Assembly (NCBI GenBank): GCA_964478775.1
Contig: CAYZJC010000002.1
Span: forward strand, 1 to 64,000
Source: PNMQ01 sp964478775
GTDB taxonomy: Bacteria; Pseudomonadota; Alphaproteobacteria; Paracaedibacterales; CAIOTO01
Length of the DNA: 64,000 nucleotides
Direction: 5' to 3'
Numbering within the stretch: position 1 is the stretch's first letter; each line of letters starts with the position of its first letter. Under the pieces are notes generated by a model. The model was not told the DNA's origin. It did no database searches and saw only the letters and a list, made by a program, of their open reading frames with translations. Below, in pieces: positions 1 to 9,469 of the stretch. The translations under genes were made by a program, and so were the position numbers.

Positions 1-201
1 CACTCTTCTTTATTCTAATAACAACAGTATATCACAAGTGAAATGGGGATGAAAGCTATGACTTGTTTGCGAGGTGGCGCGCCATCATAACACACGTTAT
101 CTTACACCATTTAAATGAGGCAGCCCTGTTTGATGCATCGTTCTTATAGAAATAAGATGATAAGTCTGGTATGTTTATAAATACTCTAAAACCAAGATAC
201 T

Positions 202-222
202 AAAGGACACTGAGTGTCCTTT
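202..222. terminator. Perfect hairpin upstream of the MFS gene
   Basis: A 9-bp perfect inverted repeat (AAAGGACAC / GTGTCCTTT) surrounds a 3-base loop. The tail on the + strand is only moderately T-rich. It could terminate a gene lying left of the window or be a leader structure of the transporter gene that starts 27 bp downstream. The rest of bases 1-248 shows no gene I can support. Confidence 0.45.
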
Positions 223-248
223 ATTGATTCAGTAAGGTCAACCAACGA

Positions 249-1559
249 ATGCTAGAAAATATCCACGGCACAAGACTCTCATCTACCTTGTCACAATCAA
301 GCCGCGCCCTGATCATTGTTAAAAGTATGATGGGCATTATATTTGAATGGTACCAGTTTTGTGTGTATGCCTACTTTTCCCCTATCATTGGTCAACTTTT
401 TTTTCCGACGGAAGACAAAACTTTACAGCTCATGGCAACTTGGGGAACATTCTTTATTGGCTATTTAGCAAGACCTTTAGGGGGATTGTTTTTTGGTGTT
501 ATGGGAGATCGTCATGGTAGAAAGCAAGTGATGGTGTGGACCTTAATCTTGATGGCAATACCCACCACCTTGATGGGCCTTTTACCCACCTACCATGAAA
601 TAGGCATCTTTGCGACAATAGCTTTATTGTGTTTACGGGTTTTGCAAGGCATTTCCATGGGTGGTAATTATGGCGGGTCAATTACTTTTTTATTTGAACA
701 TAGCTCACAGCACAGAAAAGCATTTATGTCTAGTTTTTCTGTACTGGGTGTTTTAACAGGTATATTTTTAGGGTCACTTACGGTATTCCTTTTCAATAAA
801 TTTATGTCAGAAGAGTTTTTACTCACCTATGGGTTTAGAATCCCTTTTATCCTAGGCTTCTTTGTGTTTTTATGGGCGATGATGTTACGTAAAACTTTAC
901 CTGAATCCCCAGTGTTTGAAAAAACAAAACGAGAAGGGGCTTTGCAGGTGAACCCACTTCAGACTTTGTGGAAAGAGCATCGCTTTTCATTATTCACCCT
1001 CTTAGGTGTTGTTATTTTGCATGACCTTAGTTTTTATATTATCTTCTTATTTATGCCAACCTACCTTACACAAAGCCTTTCCTTTTCTAAGGATGCTATT
1101 TTTATGCTTAACAGTGTTTGTTTGATAGTCGTTGCCATTACTGTTGTCATAACCGCTTGGTATAGCGACACTTTTGGTAGGGTCTTTTTCATGAAAATGG
1201 CTGCATGGTTCTTTGCCTTGATGTCAATTCCTTTGCTATGGGTCATGACAAACCCTAACTTATATGGCATTCCATTTGCGATCAGCTTTGTCATTTTAGC
1301 AATTGCCGTTGGGGTGTTTTTAGCCCCTATGCCAGCATTAATGGTTGAAACTTTTCCAAGTGCCGTGAGAAACATTGGCATTACGGTGACAGGCAATATC
1401 AGTGGCCCTGTATTTGGTGGCTCAGCCCCCCTTGTCTTAGCTTATCTTACAGAAGTATTACAATTGAATCTTGCCCCTGCCTTATATCTAACACTTTCCG
1501 CATTGGTCACGATTACAGCCCTTAAATTTATAAAGCCCATCTACACACAAGATTCATAA
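249..1559 (+). CDS. MFS transporter, ProP-like metabolite:H+ symporter
   Basis: This is a 436-residue inner-membrane protein with about 12 hydrophobic segments. The N-terminal FEWYQFCVYAYFSP stretch and the GDRHGRKQ loop after the second segment match the metabolite:H+ symporter branch of the major facilitator superfamily (ProP, ShiA, KgtP types). Proteins of this branch import small solutes such as proline, betaine or dicarboxylates with protons, and intracellular alphaproteobacteria often carry several. The substrate cannot be read from the sequence. An AAGG about 12 bases before the ATG is a weak ribosome-binding site. The gene stands alone ahead of rluC, with a hairpin just upstream. The length is normal for the family and I see no damage. 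Confidence 0.85.
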   Translation: MLENIHGTRLSSTLSQSSRALIIVKSMMGIIFEWYQFCVYAYFSPIIGQLFFPTEDKTLQLMATWGTFFIGYLARPLGGLFFGVMGDRHGRKQVMVWTLILMAIPTTLMGLLPTYHEIGIFATIALLCLRVLQGISMGGNYGGSITFLFEHSSQHRKAFMSSFSVLGVLTGIFLGSLTVFLFNKFMSEEFLLTYGFRIPFILGFFVFLWAMMLRKTLPESPVFEKTKREGALQVNPLQTLWKEHRFSLFTLLGVVILHDLSFYIIFLFMPTYLTQSLSFSKDAIFMLNSVCLIVVAITVVITAWYSDTFGRVFFMKMAAWFFALMSIPLLWVMTNPNLYGIPFAISFVILAIAVGVFLAPMPALMVETFPSAVRNIGITVTGNISGPVFGGSAPLVLAYLTEVLQLNLAPALYLTLSALVTITALKFIKPIYTQDS

Positions 1560-1623
1560 AATTTAGACTTCACCCAATAATTCATCTGAACAAAAAATAA
1601 AGATCATACAGAAAGATCCAATC

Positions 1624-2595
1624 ATGGCACAAGAAATCATCGTAGACGCTACACCAACAACACGTATTGACCGCTGGTTGAAACGCCAATTTGAACACTT
1701 ATCACAAGGACAACTCGAAAAGTGGCTAAGGTCTAAAGATATTACGGTTAATGGAATGAAAGTGACGAGTAGCCACCGTGTACAAGAGGGGGACCGGATA
1801 GAGCTTTCTGATTTTACACACAACTGTCTGACCACCCCCACTCAAACCCCAAAAGAAATACACGCGCACTTCCCAACGCACAATAAAGAAGAGGCTATAT
1901 CATTTCAGTCTTACATTTTATATGACGATGAAGAAATCATTGTGATTAACAAGCCCAGTGGACTTTCAACACAAGGGGGTACAGGTACAGTGCAACATGT
2001 TGACAAAATGATGGCAAGCTACGCGCACTACTTTGAAAAGAAAGAGGTGAAACTTCGCCTTGTGCATCGCCTTGATAGAGACACAAGTGGAGTTCTTGTT
2101 ATTGCAAAAACTCTGCACGTTGCAAACCATTTAGCAGAGCAATTTCACGATAAAACCATGGAAAAAAAATATTGGGCTATTGTGTGCGGCAAGCCCGACC
2201 CGATGCATGGTGTGGTTAAAGCACCACTTGTGAAAAAGAATAGACCAAGCGGAGATGGCGAAGCCGTTTTCGTTGACCAAAAACAAGGGAAAAAAGCTGT
2301 TACAAATTACCATGCCATTAAACCTTTTGGTAACTTTTGTTGGGTTGAATTAAAACCCCTCACAGGCCGCACCCACCAGCTTCGCGTACATATGTTACAT
2401 ATAGGAACCCCAATTCTTGGGGACCTAAAATATAGTTGCCCGAAAGAATATGCGAACCATCCTCTTCATCTTCATGCACGCTCTCTCACCCTTACAACAA
2501 TTGACGGTAATGTAATGACTTTCGTAGCCTCTCCACCATCACATTTTGAAACGACATTACAAAGACATAAAGTTGACTGGGAAAATTATACATAA
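1624..2595 (+). CDS. rluC: Ribosomal large subunit pseudouridine synthase, RluC type
   Basis: The 323-residue protein converts specific uridines of 23S rRNA to pseudouridine. It starts with an S4 RNA-binding domain (about residues 15-65, RIDRWLKRQF). The RluA-family catalytic domain follows, with the signature HRLDRDTSG, whose second Asp is the catalytic residue, and the later GRTHQLRVHM motif. The HRLDRDTSG form and the S4 domain favour RluC over RluD, which usually has HRLDKDTTG. The length agrees with RluC. It lies 64 bp after the transporter and 76 bp before the first chemoreceptor gene, on the same strand. I see no sign of decay. Confidence 0.85.
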   Translation: MAQEIIVDATPTTRIDRWLKRQFEHLSQGQLEKWLRSKDITVNGMKVTSSHRVQEGDRIELSDFTHNCLTTPTQTPKEIHAHFPTHNKEEAISFQSYILYDDEEIIVINKPSGLSTQGGTGTVQHVDKMMASYAHYFEKKEVKLRLVHRLDRDTSGVLVIAKTLHVANHLAEQFHDKTMEKKYWAIVCGKPDPMHGVVKAPLVKKNRPSGDGEAVFVDQKQGKKAVTNYHAIKPFGNFCWVELKPLTGRTHQLRVHMLHIGTPILGDLKYSCPKEYANHPLHLHARSLTLTTIDGNVMTFVASPPSHFETTLQRHKVDWENYT

Positions 2596-2671
2596 TTTAA
2601 CGTCTTCTTAAGAAGTCTTCCTTTAAACTTGAAAGTGTAATGAACCCTTTTGAGACATTTCAGGTTTAAAG

Positions 2672-3937
2672 ATGAAAAAAAGAAAATTATGCACACACTG
2701 TGTTTCCAGTGAATCTTTTTTGATTTTAATTAGCATTGGTATGTTGCCAGTTTTGATTATAGGTGTTGGGCTTTGGAAATATTTTCAAATGCAGCTAGAC
2801 ACCTTATTGGCAATTGTGCATTACCTATTACCTGTCATTGGTGGGTATTGTTTTTTCCTCATTATATTTGCATTCATAACCTCCTCACTCTTAAAAAATA
2901 AACTCAAGAAAATAAGAGATGTTATACAACATTTCGCAAGTGGGCAAATTAACGACGAGATTCCCCAATTTAAAAAAAATAATGAATTTTCAGAAGTTGC
3001 ACAAGCCTTGATCAACTTACAAAACGTATTAAAGAAAACAAATGTTATTCAGCGGCAAATGCTAAACCTTCACGAAGAAGCTAAAAAGCATATTCCTGCC
3101 GCTGACTACACGCCTATGTTTACCCAAAAACTTGACCATCCTTTCAAAAACACGATCAAAAATATGATTGGTGCAGTTAATGAAATGTTTAGTCAGTCTA
3201 AGGTTGGGTACGATTTAATACAACAATCAAATCATCGCTCACAATCTCTTCTCACATCATCAGAAGAATCGGCCATTCGTGTGCAAGCAGTTGCAACAGC
3301 GGCTGAAGAATTATCAGCATCCATTTCAGACATTAGCCTTAAAGTTGCCAAGTCAGCAACCTCTGCGGCGCAAGCGACCAGAGCAGCAGCCGAAACAGAT
3401 TTTCGTGTGCAAGGCCTTGCAACGGTTGCCACTAGAATTAGTGACGTTGTCTTGCTCATTCAAGAAATTGCAAACCAAACCCACTTATTAGCACTCAACG
3501 CAACTATTGAAGCTGCACGTGCGGGGGAAGCAGGAAAAGGGTTTGCTGTTGTGGCATCAGAAGTTAAAAATCTTGCAAGCGAGACCGCTAAAGCAACAGA
3601 TGATATTAGCAACCAAGTCGATGAAATACAAAAAGCGACAAAAGAAACAGTGGTGGCCATTCAATTTATTACGGAAATCATTCAAGAAATCAATTTTGTC
3701 TCTGGTACAATTGCGTCAGCCATTGAAGAGCAAACCCTTGCCACCCATGATATTGCCAGCAACATACAAACGATTTGGCAAACAACAGGCTCTATTTCTA
3801 GTCAAATGAAGAATGTGTTTGAGTCAGGTGACCAATTGGAAAAACTTCTCTACTCAATCACGTCTAATTCTCAAGCCCTAAGCCACCAAGCCGTTATTTT
3901 AGATAAAGACTTCAATGCTGAAAATGTAAGCAATTAG
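2672..3937 (+). CDS. Methyl-accepting chemotaxis protein, short-loop membrane type
   Basis: The 421-residue chemoreceptor has two hydrophobic segments at about residues 15-36 and 50-72 with almost no periplasmic loop. A HAMP-like linker follows (about 73-122, with KIRDVIQHFASGQI). A long helical signalling domain comes next, and its hairpin tip contains LNATIEAARAGEAGKGFAVV at about 275-294, the family hallmark that binds CheA and CheW. With no real periplasmic domain it probably senses a membrane or cytoplasmic cue, which is inference. It differs in architecture from the two larger paralogues at 7.3 and 9.5 kb. No CheB/CheR tail motif is evident. A hairpin terminator follows at 3972. Confidence 0.92.
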   Translation: MKKRKLCTHCVSSESFLILISIGMLPVLIIGVGLWKYFQMQLDTLLAIVHYLLPVIGGYCFFLIIFAFITSSLLKNKLKKIRDVIQHFASGQINDEIPQFKKNNEFSEVAQALINLQNVLKKTNVIQRQMLNLHEEAKKHIPAADYTPMFTQKLDHPFKNTIKNMIGAVNEMFSQSKVGYDLIQQSNHRSQSLLTSSEESAIRVQAVATAAEELSASISDISLKVAKSATSAAQATRAAAETDFRVQGLATVATRISDVVLLIQEIANQTHLLALNATIEAARAGEAGKGFAVVASEVKNLASETAKATDDISNQVDEIQKATKETVVAIQFITEIIQEINFVSGTIASAIEEQTLATHDIASNIQTIWQTTGSISSQMKNVFESGDQLEKLLYSITSNSQALSHQAVILDKDFNAENVSN

Positions 3938-3971
3938 CGCTGAGTTAACCATTTCGTCATATTTTGTAAGA

Positions 3972-3998
3972 CTCGGCTCCAAAACAAGCTGAGCTTTT
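3972..3998 (+). terminator. Rho-independent terminator after the first MCP gene
   Basis: A 7-bp stem CTCGGCT / AGCTGAG (one G-U pair) with an 8-base loop is followed by CTTTTAGATT. It sits 35 bp after the chemoreceptor stop codon and separates that gene from the secreted-protein pair downstream. Confidence 0.6.
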
Positions 3999-4132
3999 AG
4001 ATTATCTCCCCATTAAATACAATTTATTTCATAAAAATTCACAACCATAAACATTTTATTAATTTTTATCCATTAGCCTAAAAGTAGAATGATATCACTA
4101 TAGATATAGTGCGAAAGATATTTGAGGCAAAC

Positions 4133-5593
4133 GTGAAAAAGTATGCATCCCCTATAAGCGTACAAGCAAAAGCATCCAGCATAAAGCATTTCATTTTGAT
4201 TTGCTTTACAAGCGCATTATTAGGAAATCACCCTACACTTGCGTCCAGCCCAACTGTGAAAAATCAATCTCAAATTCTGGCTGCTGCGCAAAACCAATCT
4301 GTATTAGATTCTTTAAATCAAAAGAATTCTAATAATTTAGAAGCTGAAAAAGCGCAAATTAAAACTGCATGCGCATTTGCAGCTTTGAATAGTATCCCCA
4401 GTAATTGCTCTTGCACAGGTGCAAACTCAACTGCAACAGCTGTCAGCAATAATATTATGACTAACACAGTCGCCCCCAACAATTCATCACAGGCAATCGC
4501 AACACAGCAAGTCCTTACACCGCCCCCAACAGACCCAGATGGAACTCCTGTTATACTTATTGCACCTCTTCCTAATGAACCAATGTCTGATGAATTGCGC
4601 ATCACTCTTCAAGCCGCACAAAGTGCACAGCAAACGCTACTCGCTCAAAGAACAGCTTTGGAAAAATTAAAAGCAACAATCATTGAAAACCAAAACAAGA
4701 TAGAATCTGTCCAAACGGAAATAAGCAACAGTCAAAATCAAATTGAAAGCGAAAAACAAACTAAGACTGACTGTGAGAAGAATAAGCGTGACCTTGAAAG
4801 TCAAGAAAGACAAAATAAAACACAAATTAAAGCAAGTCAAAAGAGCATTAAAAAATCAGAAAATGAAATAAAAAAAACGACAAAAAGTATAAGCAAATTG
4901 CAGCAAGACATAGATAAAATTTCTGCAAAATTTGAAAAAGCGAATGCTGAGTTACAAAAAGCGGAAGATGAAAAGAATGTAGTAGACGCTGAAGATGCCC
5001 AGCTTGCAGAAGAGGCTTTGCAAACTCAACAAGACATTGATGACATGCGCAAAATAATTTCAGATGCGGGAAAAAATGCATCCAAGCAAGACAAAAACAC
5101 TTTGAAGTCTCTTGAAAAAAAGATTGATCAAATTAAAAAGAAGCAAAATAATTCTTCAAAAAAATTACAAGGTAAAAACGCTAAATTAGACAAAGAAACA
5201 GCTGAAGCTAATAAAATTGGTCAAAGCCTCCAAAGCAGTCAAGCTAAAATGGAAAGTTTAAATGCTGAAATTGAAAAACTTAATGGAGACTTTAACGCTA
5301 CAACAGACCAATTAGCTGCAGACAATGAAGATGCCGCTAAAATTAGCGCCGATCAGGCTGCTAACATGCTGTCTTTGCAGCAAGCAAAGGCCAGCATTGA
5401 CAGCTTACAAAAATTGATTAATCAAAAAAAGAAAGAATCCGATCAAGTAAATGCAGCAATAAAAAGCTTAAACAATCAAAAGGATACTTTGCAAAAGTCT
5501 ACTGATAAAGCAGAACAGACATTTAATACGCTCACTGAAAAAGTGCAAAGTATACGTGATAAATTACAATCAAGCTCAGCTAATTCGAAATAA
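4133..5593 (+). CDS. Secreted coiled-coil protein of unknown function
   Basis: I do not recognise this protein, which has about 486 residues from the chosen start. The frame is open from a GTG at 4109, but the GTG at 4133 has GAGG six bases upstream and gives a good signal peptide (basic MKKY start, hydrophobic FILICFTSALLG core, cleavage near TLASS). A short Ser/Thr/Asn-rich segment follows, with CSCTG near residue 90. From about residue 165 to the end it is almost uninterrupted heptad-like coiled coil rich in Lys, Gln, Glu and Asn. It is probably a periplasmic or exported rod-like protein. It lies 18 bp before the next secreted protein, and the pair is enclosed by chemoreceptor genes. Its role is unknown. 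Confidence 0.65.
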   Translation: MKKYASPISVQAKASSIKHFILICFTSALLGNHPTLASSPTVKNQSQILAAAQNQSVLDSLNQKNSNNLEAEKAQIKTACAFAALNSIPSNCSCTGANSTATAVSNNIMTNTVAPNNSSQAIATQQVLTPPPTDPDGTPVILIAPLPNEPMSDELRITLQAAQSAQQTLLAQRTALEKLKATIIENQNKIESVQTEISNSQNQIESEKQTKTDCEKNKRDLESQERQNKTQIKASQKSIKKSENEIKKTTKSISKLQQDIDKISAKFEKANAELQKAEDEKNVVDAEDAQLAEEALQTQQDIDDMRKIISDAGKNASKQDKNTLKSLEKKIDQIKKKQNNSSKKLQGKNAKLDKETAEANKIGQSLQSSQAKMESLNAEIEKLNGDFNATTDQLAADNEDAAKISADQAANMLSLQQAKASIDSLQKLINQKKKESDQVNAAIKSLNNQKDTLQKSTDKAEQTFNTLTEKVQSIRDKLQSSSANSK

Positions 5594-5611
5594 GAGTTAA
5601 GGAAACATTAT

Positions 5612-7249
5612 ATGGCAAATCAGCTTCAAACAAAAACTCTAATCTTAACGTTAACCCCTTATCATCCTTCAACATCTAAGACAATCACAAAGGCGCCTAT
5701 CATGCAAGCACTTCACAAAGTCACAACAAACAAAATACTGGTCACCGCTATAGCTTCATTAATGTTATCTACTGGTTATGCCACTTCTCAAGAAATGGTC
5801 ATGACACCTGAAGAGCAAGCCCAAGCTGCTGCTGCGGCCGAGGCTGCCAGAAACAGACAAACTTCTTTATCTGCGGGCATGCTGAATACCCCAGTCGCTG
5901 TAGTTAGCAATCCACCGGCTCCTTTGCCTGAAAATATTCCAGCACCTGTGATACCCGCCGCTGTAGTTAGCAATCCCCCAGCTCCTTTGCCTGCAACTCT
6001 TCCAGCGCCTGTGATACCCGCCGCTGTAGTTAGCAATCCCCCAGCTCCTTTGCCTGCAACTCTTCCAGCGCCTGTTATACCAGCCGCTGTAGTTAGCAAT
6101 CCCCCAGCAGAACTTGCTCTGCTCGGTGATATGACAGCACCTATGATGTCTACAATGCCTTTAACAAATCCAGCACCTGTCGCGCCAATGCCATGTGAAG
6201 ATGACATGCTTAAAGAACAGGCAGCTATGTTAGTGATGCATCTTTTAAATCATCCAGGAAAGCCCATTAAACATCTCAATATTACACCTGCACTATTTCC
6301 AAAAGTATTAAAACTTGCGTTAGAAGCACAAACCTCTATCGACACACTAGTTGCAAAACAAGCTTTATCTCATATGACATCCATGCTTGAAGAGGCACAA
6401 CGTCACCGTTCAGAGTCTACAGATGCAAAAGCAATATGGAGTGCATTAGAAAACCCACACTATGCAAGGCAAAAGTTTTTAGCGCAAGCCATTGAAAATG
6501 GAAATGAAAAATTCATTAAGTTTTCCGCACAAAAAATTATTCAAGACTTAGCCCCTGGTGCAATTAACGAAATGCAAGTGCAAGCCGTTATTTCTGCCGC
6601 AAAGGGTGCAGCCGTTAGCAAAGAGTCTGGTATGAATAGTCGTAGAGTTGCAAAACAGAAAAATATGCCAAGTGAAGCAATGATGGGGGGGACAAATGAA
6701 GAACAAAAGCATAACCCTCAAATGACGTGTGTATTGCCACAAAATTTTGCAGCACTTTTGCCAGCTGGTTGTGTTGCATATTCAGTCAATTACTATGGAA
6801 ATGATGGTGTCAATAACTTTTCGCATATCAATATTAATGGTCAACTTCAACCCCTCCATACGGGAAAGAACTTTGCAAACGGCCAAATTAAATGGAGCAT
6901 TACCTACGGATGTCCTGTTGCAAACGCCAATCCTCAAGCAGCAGGTATGCCAATGTCCTCATTCCAAGTTGACACTTTAAATGACTTAAGCTGTGATCAA
7001 CAAGGGCTTAAACAAAATCAAAGTGTCATTTCAAGCTTTAGCCTTGTCAATAACCAGCTAGTGGCCAACACAACTGCTCAGGCGCCAGTAGTTGCGGCAC
7101 CAATCATGCAAGCACCAGTGGCATCTGTTGTGCCAATTTCTGGTGGAATGCCAGATAGGTTTGCGCCACCTGCGTCAGTAGCACAATCAGCACCAGCATC
7201 TGCCGCTGTTATTGCTGCAAGTGCAAACCAACAGGTGCCACAACAGTAA
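5612..7249 (+). CDS. Secreted protein with proline-rich tandem repeats
   Basis: I do not recognise this protein of 545 residues from the first ATG, which has TAAGGA upstream. A more typical signal peptide begins at the ATG at 5702 (MQALHKVTTNK, then a hydrophobic core and a TGYATSQ cleavage region), so the mature protein is the same either way. After an Ala-rich stretch come three 21-residue repeats of the type AVVSNPPAPLPATLPAPVIP and a partial fourth. A helical region follows (about 190-380), then a C-terminal domain with CVLPQNF, CVAYSV and YGCPV cysteines and an Ala/Pro-rich tail. Pro-rich spacers of this kind often span the periplasm or cell wall. It probably works with the coiled-coil protein just upstream, which is inference from spacing. 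Confidence 0.65.
   Translation: MANQLQTKTLILTLTPYHPSTSKTITKAPIMQALHKVTTNKILVTAIASLMLSTGYATSQEMVMTPEEQAQAAAAAEAARNRQTSLSAGMLNTPVAVVSNPPAPLPENIPAPVIPAAVVSNPPAPLPATLPAPVIPAAVVSNPPAPLPATLPAPVIPAAVVSNPPAELALLGDMTAPMMSTMPLTNPAPVAPMPCEDDMLKEQAAMLVMHLLNHPGKPIKHLNITPALFPKVLKLALEAQTSIDTLVAKQALSHMTSMLEEAQRHRSESTDAKAIWSALENPHYARQKFLAQAIENGNEKFIKFSAQKIIQDLAPGAINEMQVQAVISAAKGAAVSKESGMNSRRVAKQKNMPSEAMMGGTNEEQKHNPQMTCVLPQNFAALLPAGCVAYSVNYYGNDGVNNFSHININGQLQPLHTGKNFANGQIKWSITYGCPVANANPQAAGMPMSSFQVDTLNDLSCDQQGLKQNQSVISSFSLVNNQLVANTTAQAPVVAAPIMQAPVASVVPISGGMPDRFAPPASVAQSAPASAAVIAASANQQVPQQ
5897..6109 (+). repeat. 63-bp in-frame tandem repeat, 3.4 copies
   Basis: The word GCTGTAGTTAGCAAT recurs at 5897, 5960, 6023 and 6086, exactly 63 bases apart. 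Each unit encodes a 21-residue Pro/Ala/Val module of the surrounding secreted protein. Copies two and three are nearly identical at DNA level, which suggests recent expansion by slippage or recombination. Confidence 0.92.
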
Positions 7250-7295
7250 ATTTTATATAGTAGGTTCATTCAGTCATAAAGTAATAGGTCAAATT

Positions 7296-9436
7296 ATGTT
7301 CTTCCTTCGTCAACTTTCAGTGAGCTATAAAATACTAAGTATGCTCGCACTTACAGTGCTACCACTTAGCCTTTTCATTTTCATTAATGCCGCAGCCATC
7401 AATAAACTTAGTTTCGACATTGAAATGCTTGAAAGTGAACATAAAGGCATACAATTTGTTGATTACTGCCTTAAAAAAATGACAGCAGCCATTACAAATG
7501 ATACCAAAAATGCTGCACATAAAGAGGCTGATATTGGCGCAGAAAAAATGGCCCATGTGTTGAGGGAAGAGTTGCAACTGCCAGCAAATTTTTTAGTAAA
7601 TTTAGTGCTACGTTAGAAAAATTTAAAGGTGATCGCTCACAAATACTACAAGCATTAGCGGGAGAATTTGCAAAAATTGGAACGCAGTCACGTCTACTCT
7701 ATGACCCTGAGGCAAATCGCTTTCTAACTATTGATACAAGTTTGCAAAAAATGTTTGTCTTTTCCACATTAATAGAACGTTTAATTGAAGATATTAATGG
7801 TCAAAAAGAAATAGGTAAAAATCTAGTTGGTGATATCAACCAACAAGCGCAGCTTATGCAACAACACTTATCGGTTGCAATGGAAGACGGGGAAGAAACT
7901 AAAAATGCCCTCATGCCCATACATGACGAACTTAAAATTTTGATGGGTAAAATTAATTTACTAGCGCAAGGAAAGTCAATTGAAAGTTTAAAACTGACTG
8001 CACAAATTGCAGACATTCATACAAGCCTTTTTTCAGTATGGAAAGATATGTGTGATTTCATCACCAATGACCTTCAAAATGACGCTAGCGCAGCACACCA
8101 CAATAAAAAAACTAACCTGTTCCTTATCTTCATCTTTACCCTCATGGCCTTATTCAGCGCCTATTGGATCGTTAAAACACAACTAGAAGACAAATTTAAA
8201 ACACTGTTAAACCATATTAATCTTATCCAAAAGGATTCGTCCTTACGCATTGATATGAAAGATGAAGCCGAATATTCAACTATTGCAACAGCCTTTAACC
8301 ACCTGTTAGATGAAGTTAAGCGAACAATTGCTGATGTAAATAGAGCTAATCTTGCTCAATTAGAAGAAGATATGAGCCGACAACACTTTCAAGCCGAAAT
8401 TTTTAAAGCGGAACTTACTTATGTTGTGTCAGCCGCAATAGATGGTGAATTATCACAAAGACTTGAATTAGAAGGAAAACCAAGTGACCAAGAAGAACTT
8501 GCACAAAACATTAATCATCTACTCAATAGTATTGAAAGTGTCATTAATGATTTCCATTCCCTTTTTGATGCAATGGCAAATGGTCAGTTAACAAGAAGAA
8601 TTACAGCTGAATATAAAGGCATATTTAATGACTTTAAAGAAAAAGCAAATACATCCCTTGAGTATTTTTGTGACACATTAAGAACAGTCGTTGACACAGC
8701 AGAACATGTGCAGACTTCTGCGGTTAAAATGGCTGAGGCTAGCAATACACTCTCTCATCACAGTGAACAACAAGCCCACAACCTTGAAAAAACAGCTGCA
8801 AACATGGAAGAATTTTCTGCAACTGTCGTACAAAATACTGATAATTCAAAACAAGTGGCAAAACTTGCGCATCAGTCTTATCAAAGTTTAGTTGCAGGCG
8901 GTGAAGTTGCCCAAAATGCTGTAAGCGCAATGAATAGCATAGAAGGCTCTTCTCATGAAATTTTAAAAATCATCGATATGTTAGAAGACATCACCTTCCA
9001 AACCAATCTTCTTTCTTTGAATGCTTCCATTGAAGCTGCAAGAGCTGGTGAGGCAGGTAAGGGCTTTGCTGTGGTTGCAGAAGAGGTAAGAAACCTTGCA
9101 CGCAATTCAGCCGTTTCTTCCAATAGAATCAAAACCCTCATTGCACAAAGCTATGACGAAGTTAAAACGGGTGTGAAATTAGTTGGACAAACCACATCAA
9201 CACTCACACAAATGCTTTCATTCGTAGCTGAAGTGTCGGAATTATCAGATGCGATTGCTCGATCCAGCCAAGAACAATGCGCAGGTGTAGATGCTATCAA
9301 TATCAATATGAACTATCTTGATCAAGGAACACAGTCAAATGCCACATTATCTCAAGACTCTAATCAATTGGCCAATTCCCTGCACCAGATCTCAAGTGAC
9401 TTAATGAATATGCTTAACCGTTTTCAAATCAACTAA
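7296..9436 (+). pseudogene. Methyl-accepting chemotaxis protein split by a -1 frameshift
   Basis: Two reading frames together make one chemoreceptor of about 713 residues. The 5' part (7296 to stop at 7616) has the start and first membrane segment. The rest is open from about 7590 to 9436 in the -1 frame. It encodes a sensor region (QSRLLYDPEANRF), a second membrane segment (LFLIFIFTLMALFSAYWIV), HAMP-like repeats and the signalling tip LNASIEAARAGEAGKGFAVV. The intact paralogue at 9470 has the matching segment (QSQLLYDPDAFRY), which shows that the two halves belong together. The shift lies at a run of six T (7589-7594). One missing T explains it, by assembly error, mutation or recoding. The long conserved 3' frame argues against old decay. 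Confidence 0.85.
7589..7595 (+). other. Slippery heptamer T TTT TTA in -1 frameshift phase
   Basis: In the 5' reading frame the codons here are AAT TTT TTA, so the heptamer reads T TTT TTA, the X XXY YYZ pattern of -1 slippery sites (the same heptamer as HIV-1 gag-pol). A -1 slip moves the ribosome exactly into the long downstream frame. The only downstream stem I see is GTGA/TCAC around 7629-7640, which is weak. A plain one-base deletion would look the same. Confidence 0.4.
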
Positions 9437-9469
9437 ACTTATCCATCTAAAAAAAAAGGCGTCACTGCT

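Noticed and set aside
5897..6109. Possible CRISPR array
   Set aside because: Repeats are contiguous, in frame and 63 bp long without unique spacers.
5788..6207. Long minus-strand open frame opposite the repeat protein
   Set aside because: It is the mirror of the 63-bp repeats on the other strand and consists of the same Gly/Ala/Thr pattern, with no ribosome-binding site or signal of its own.
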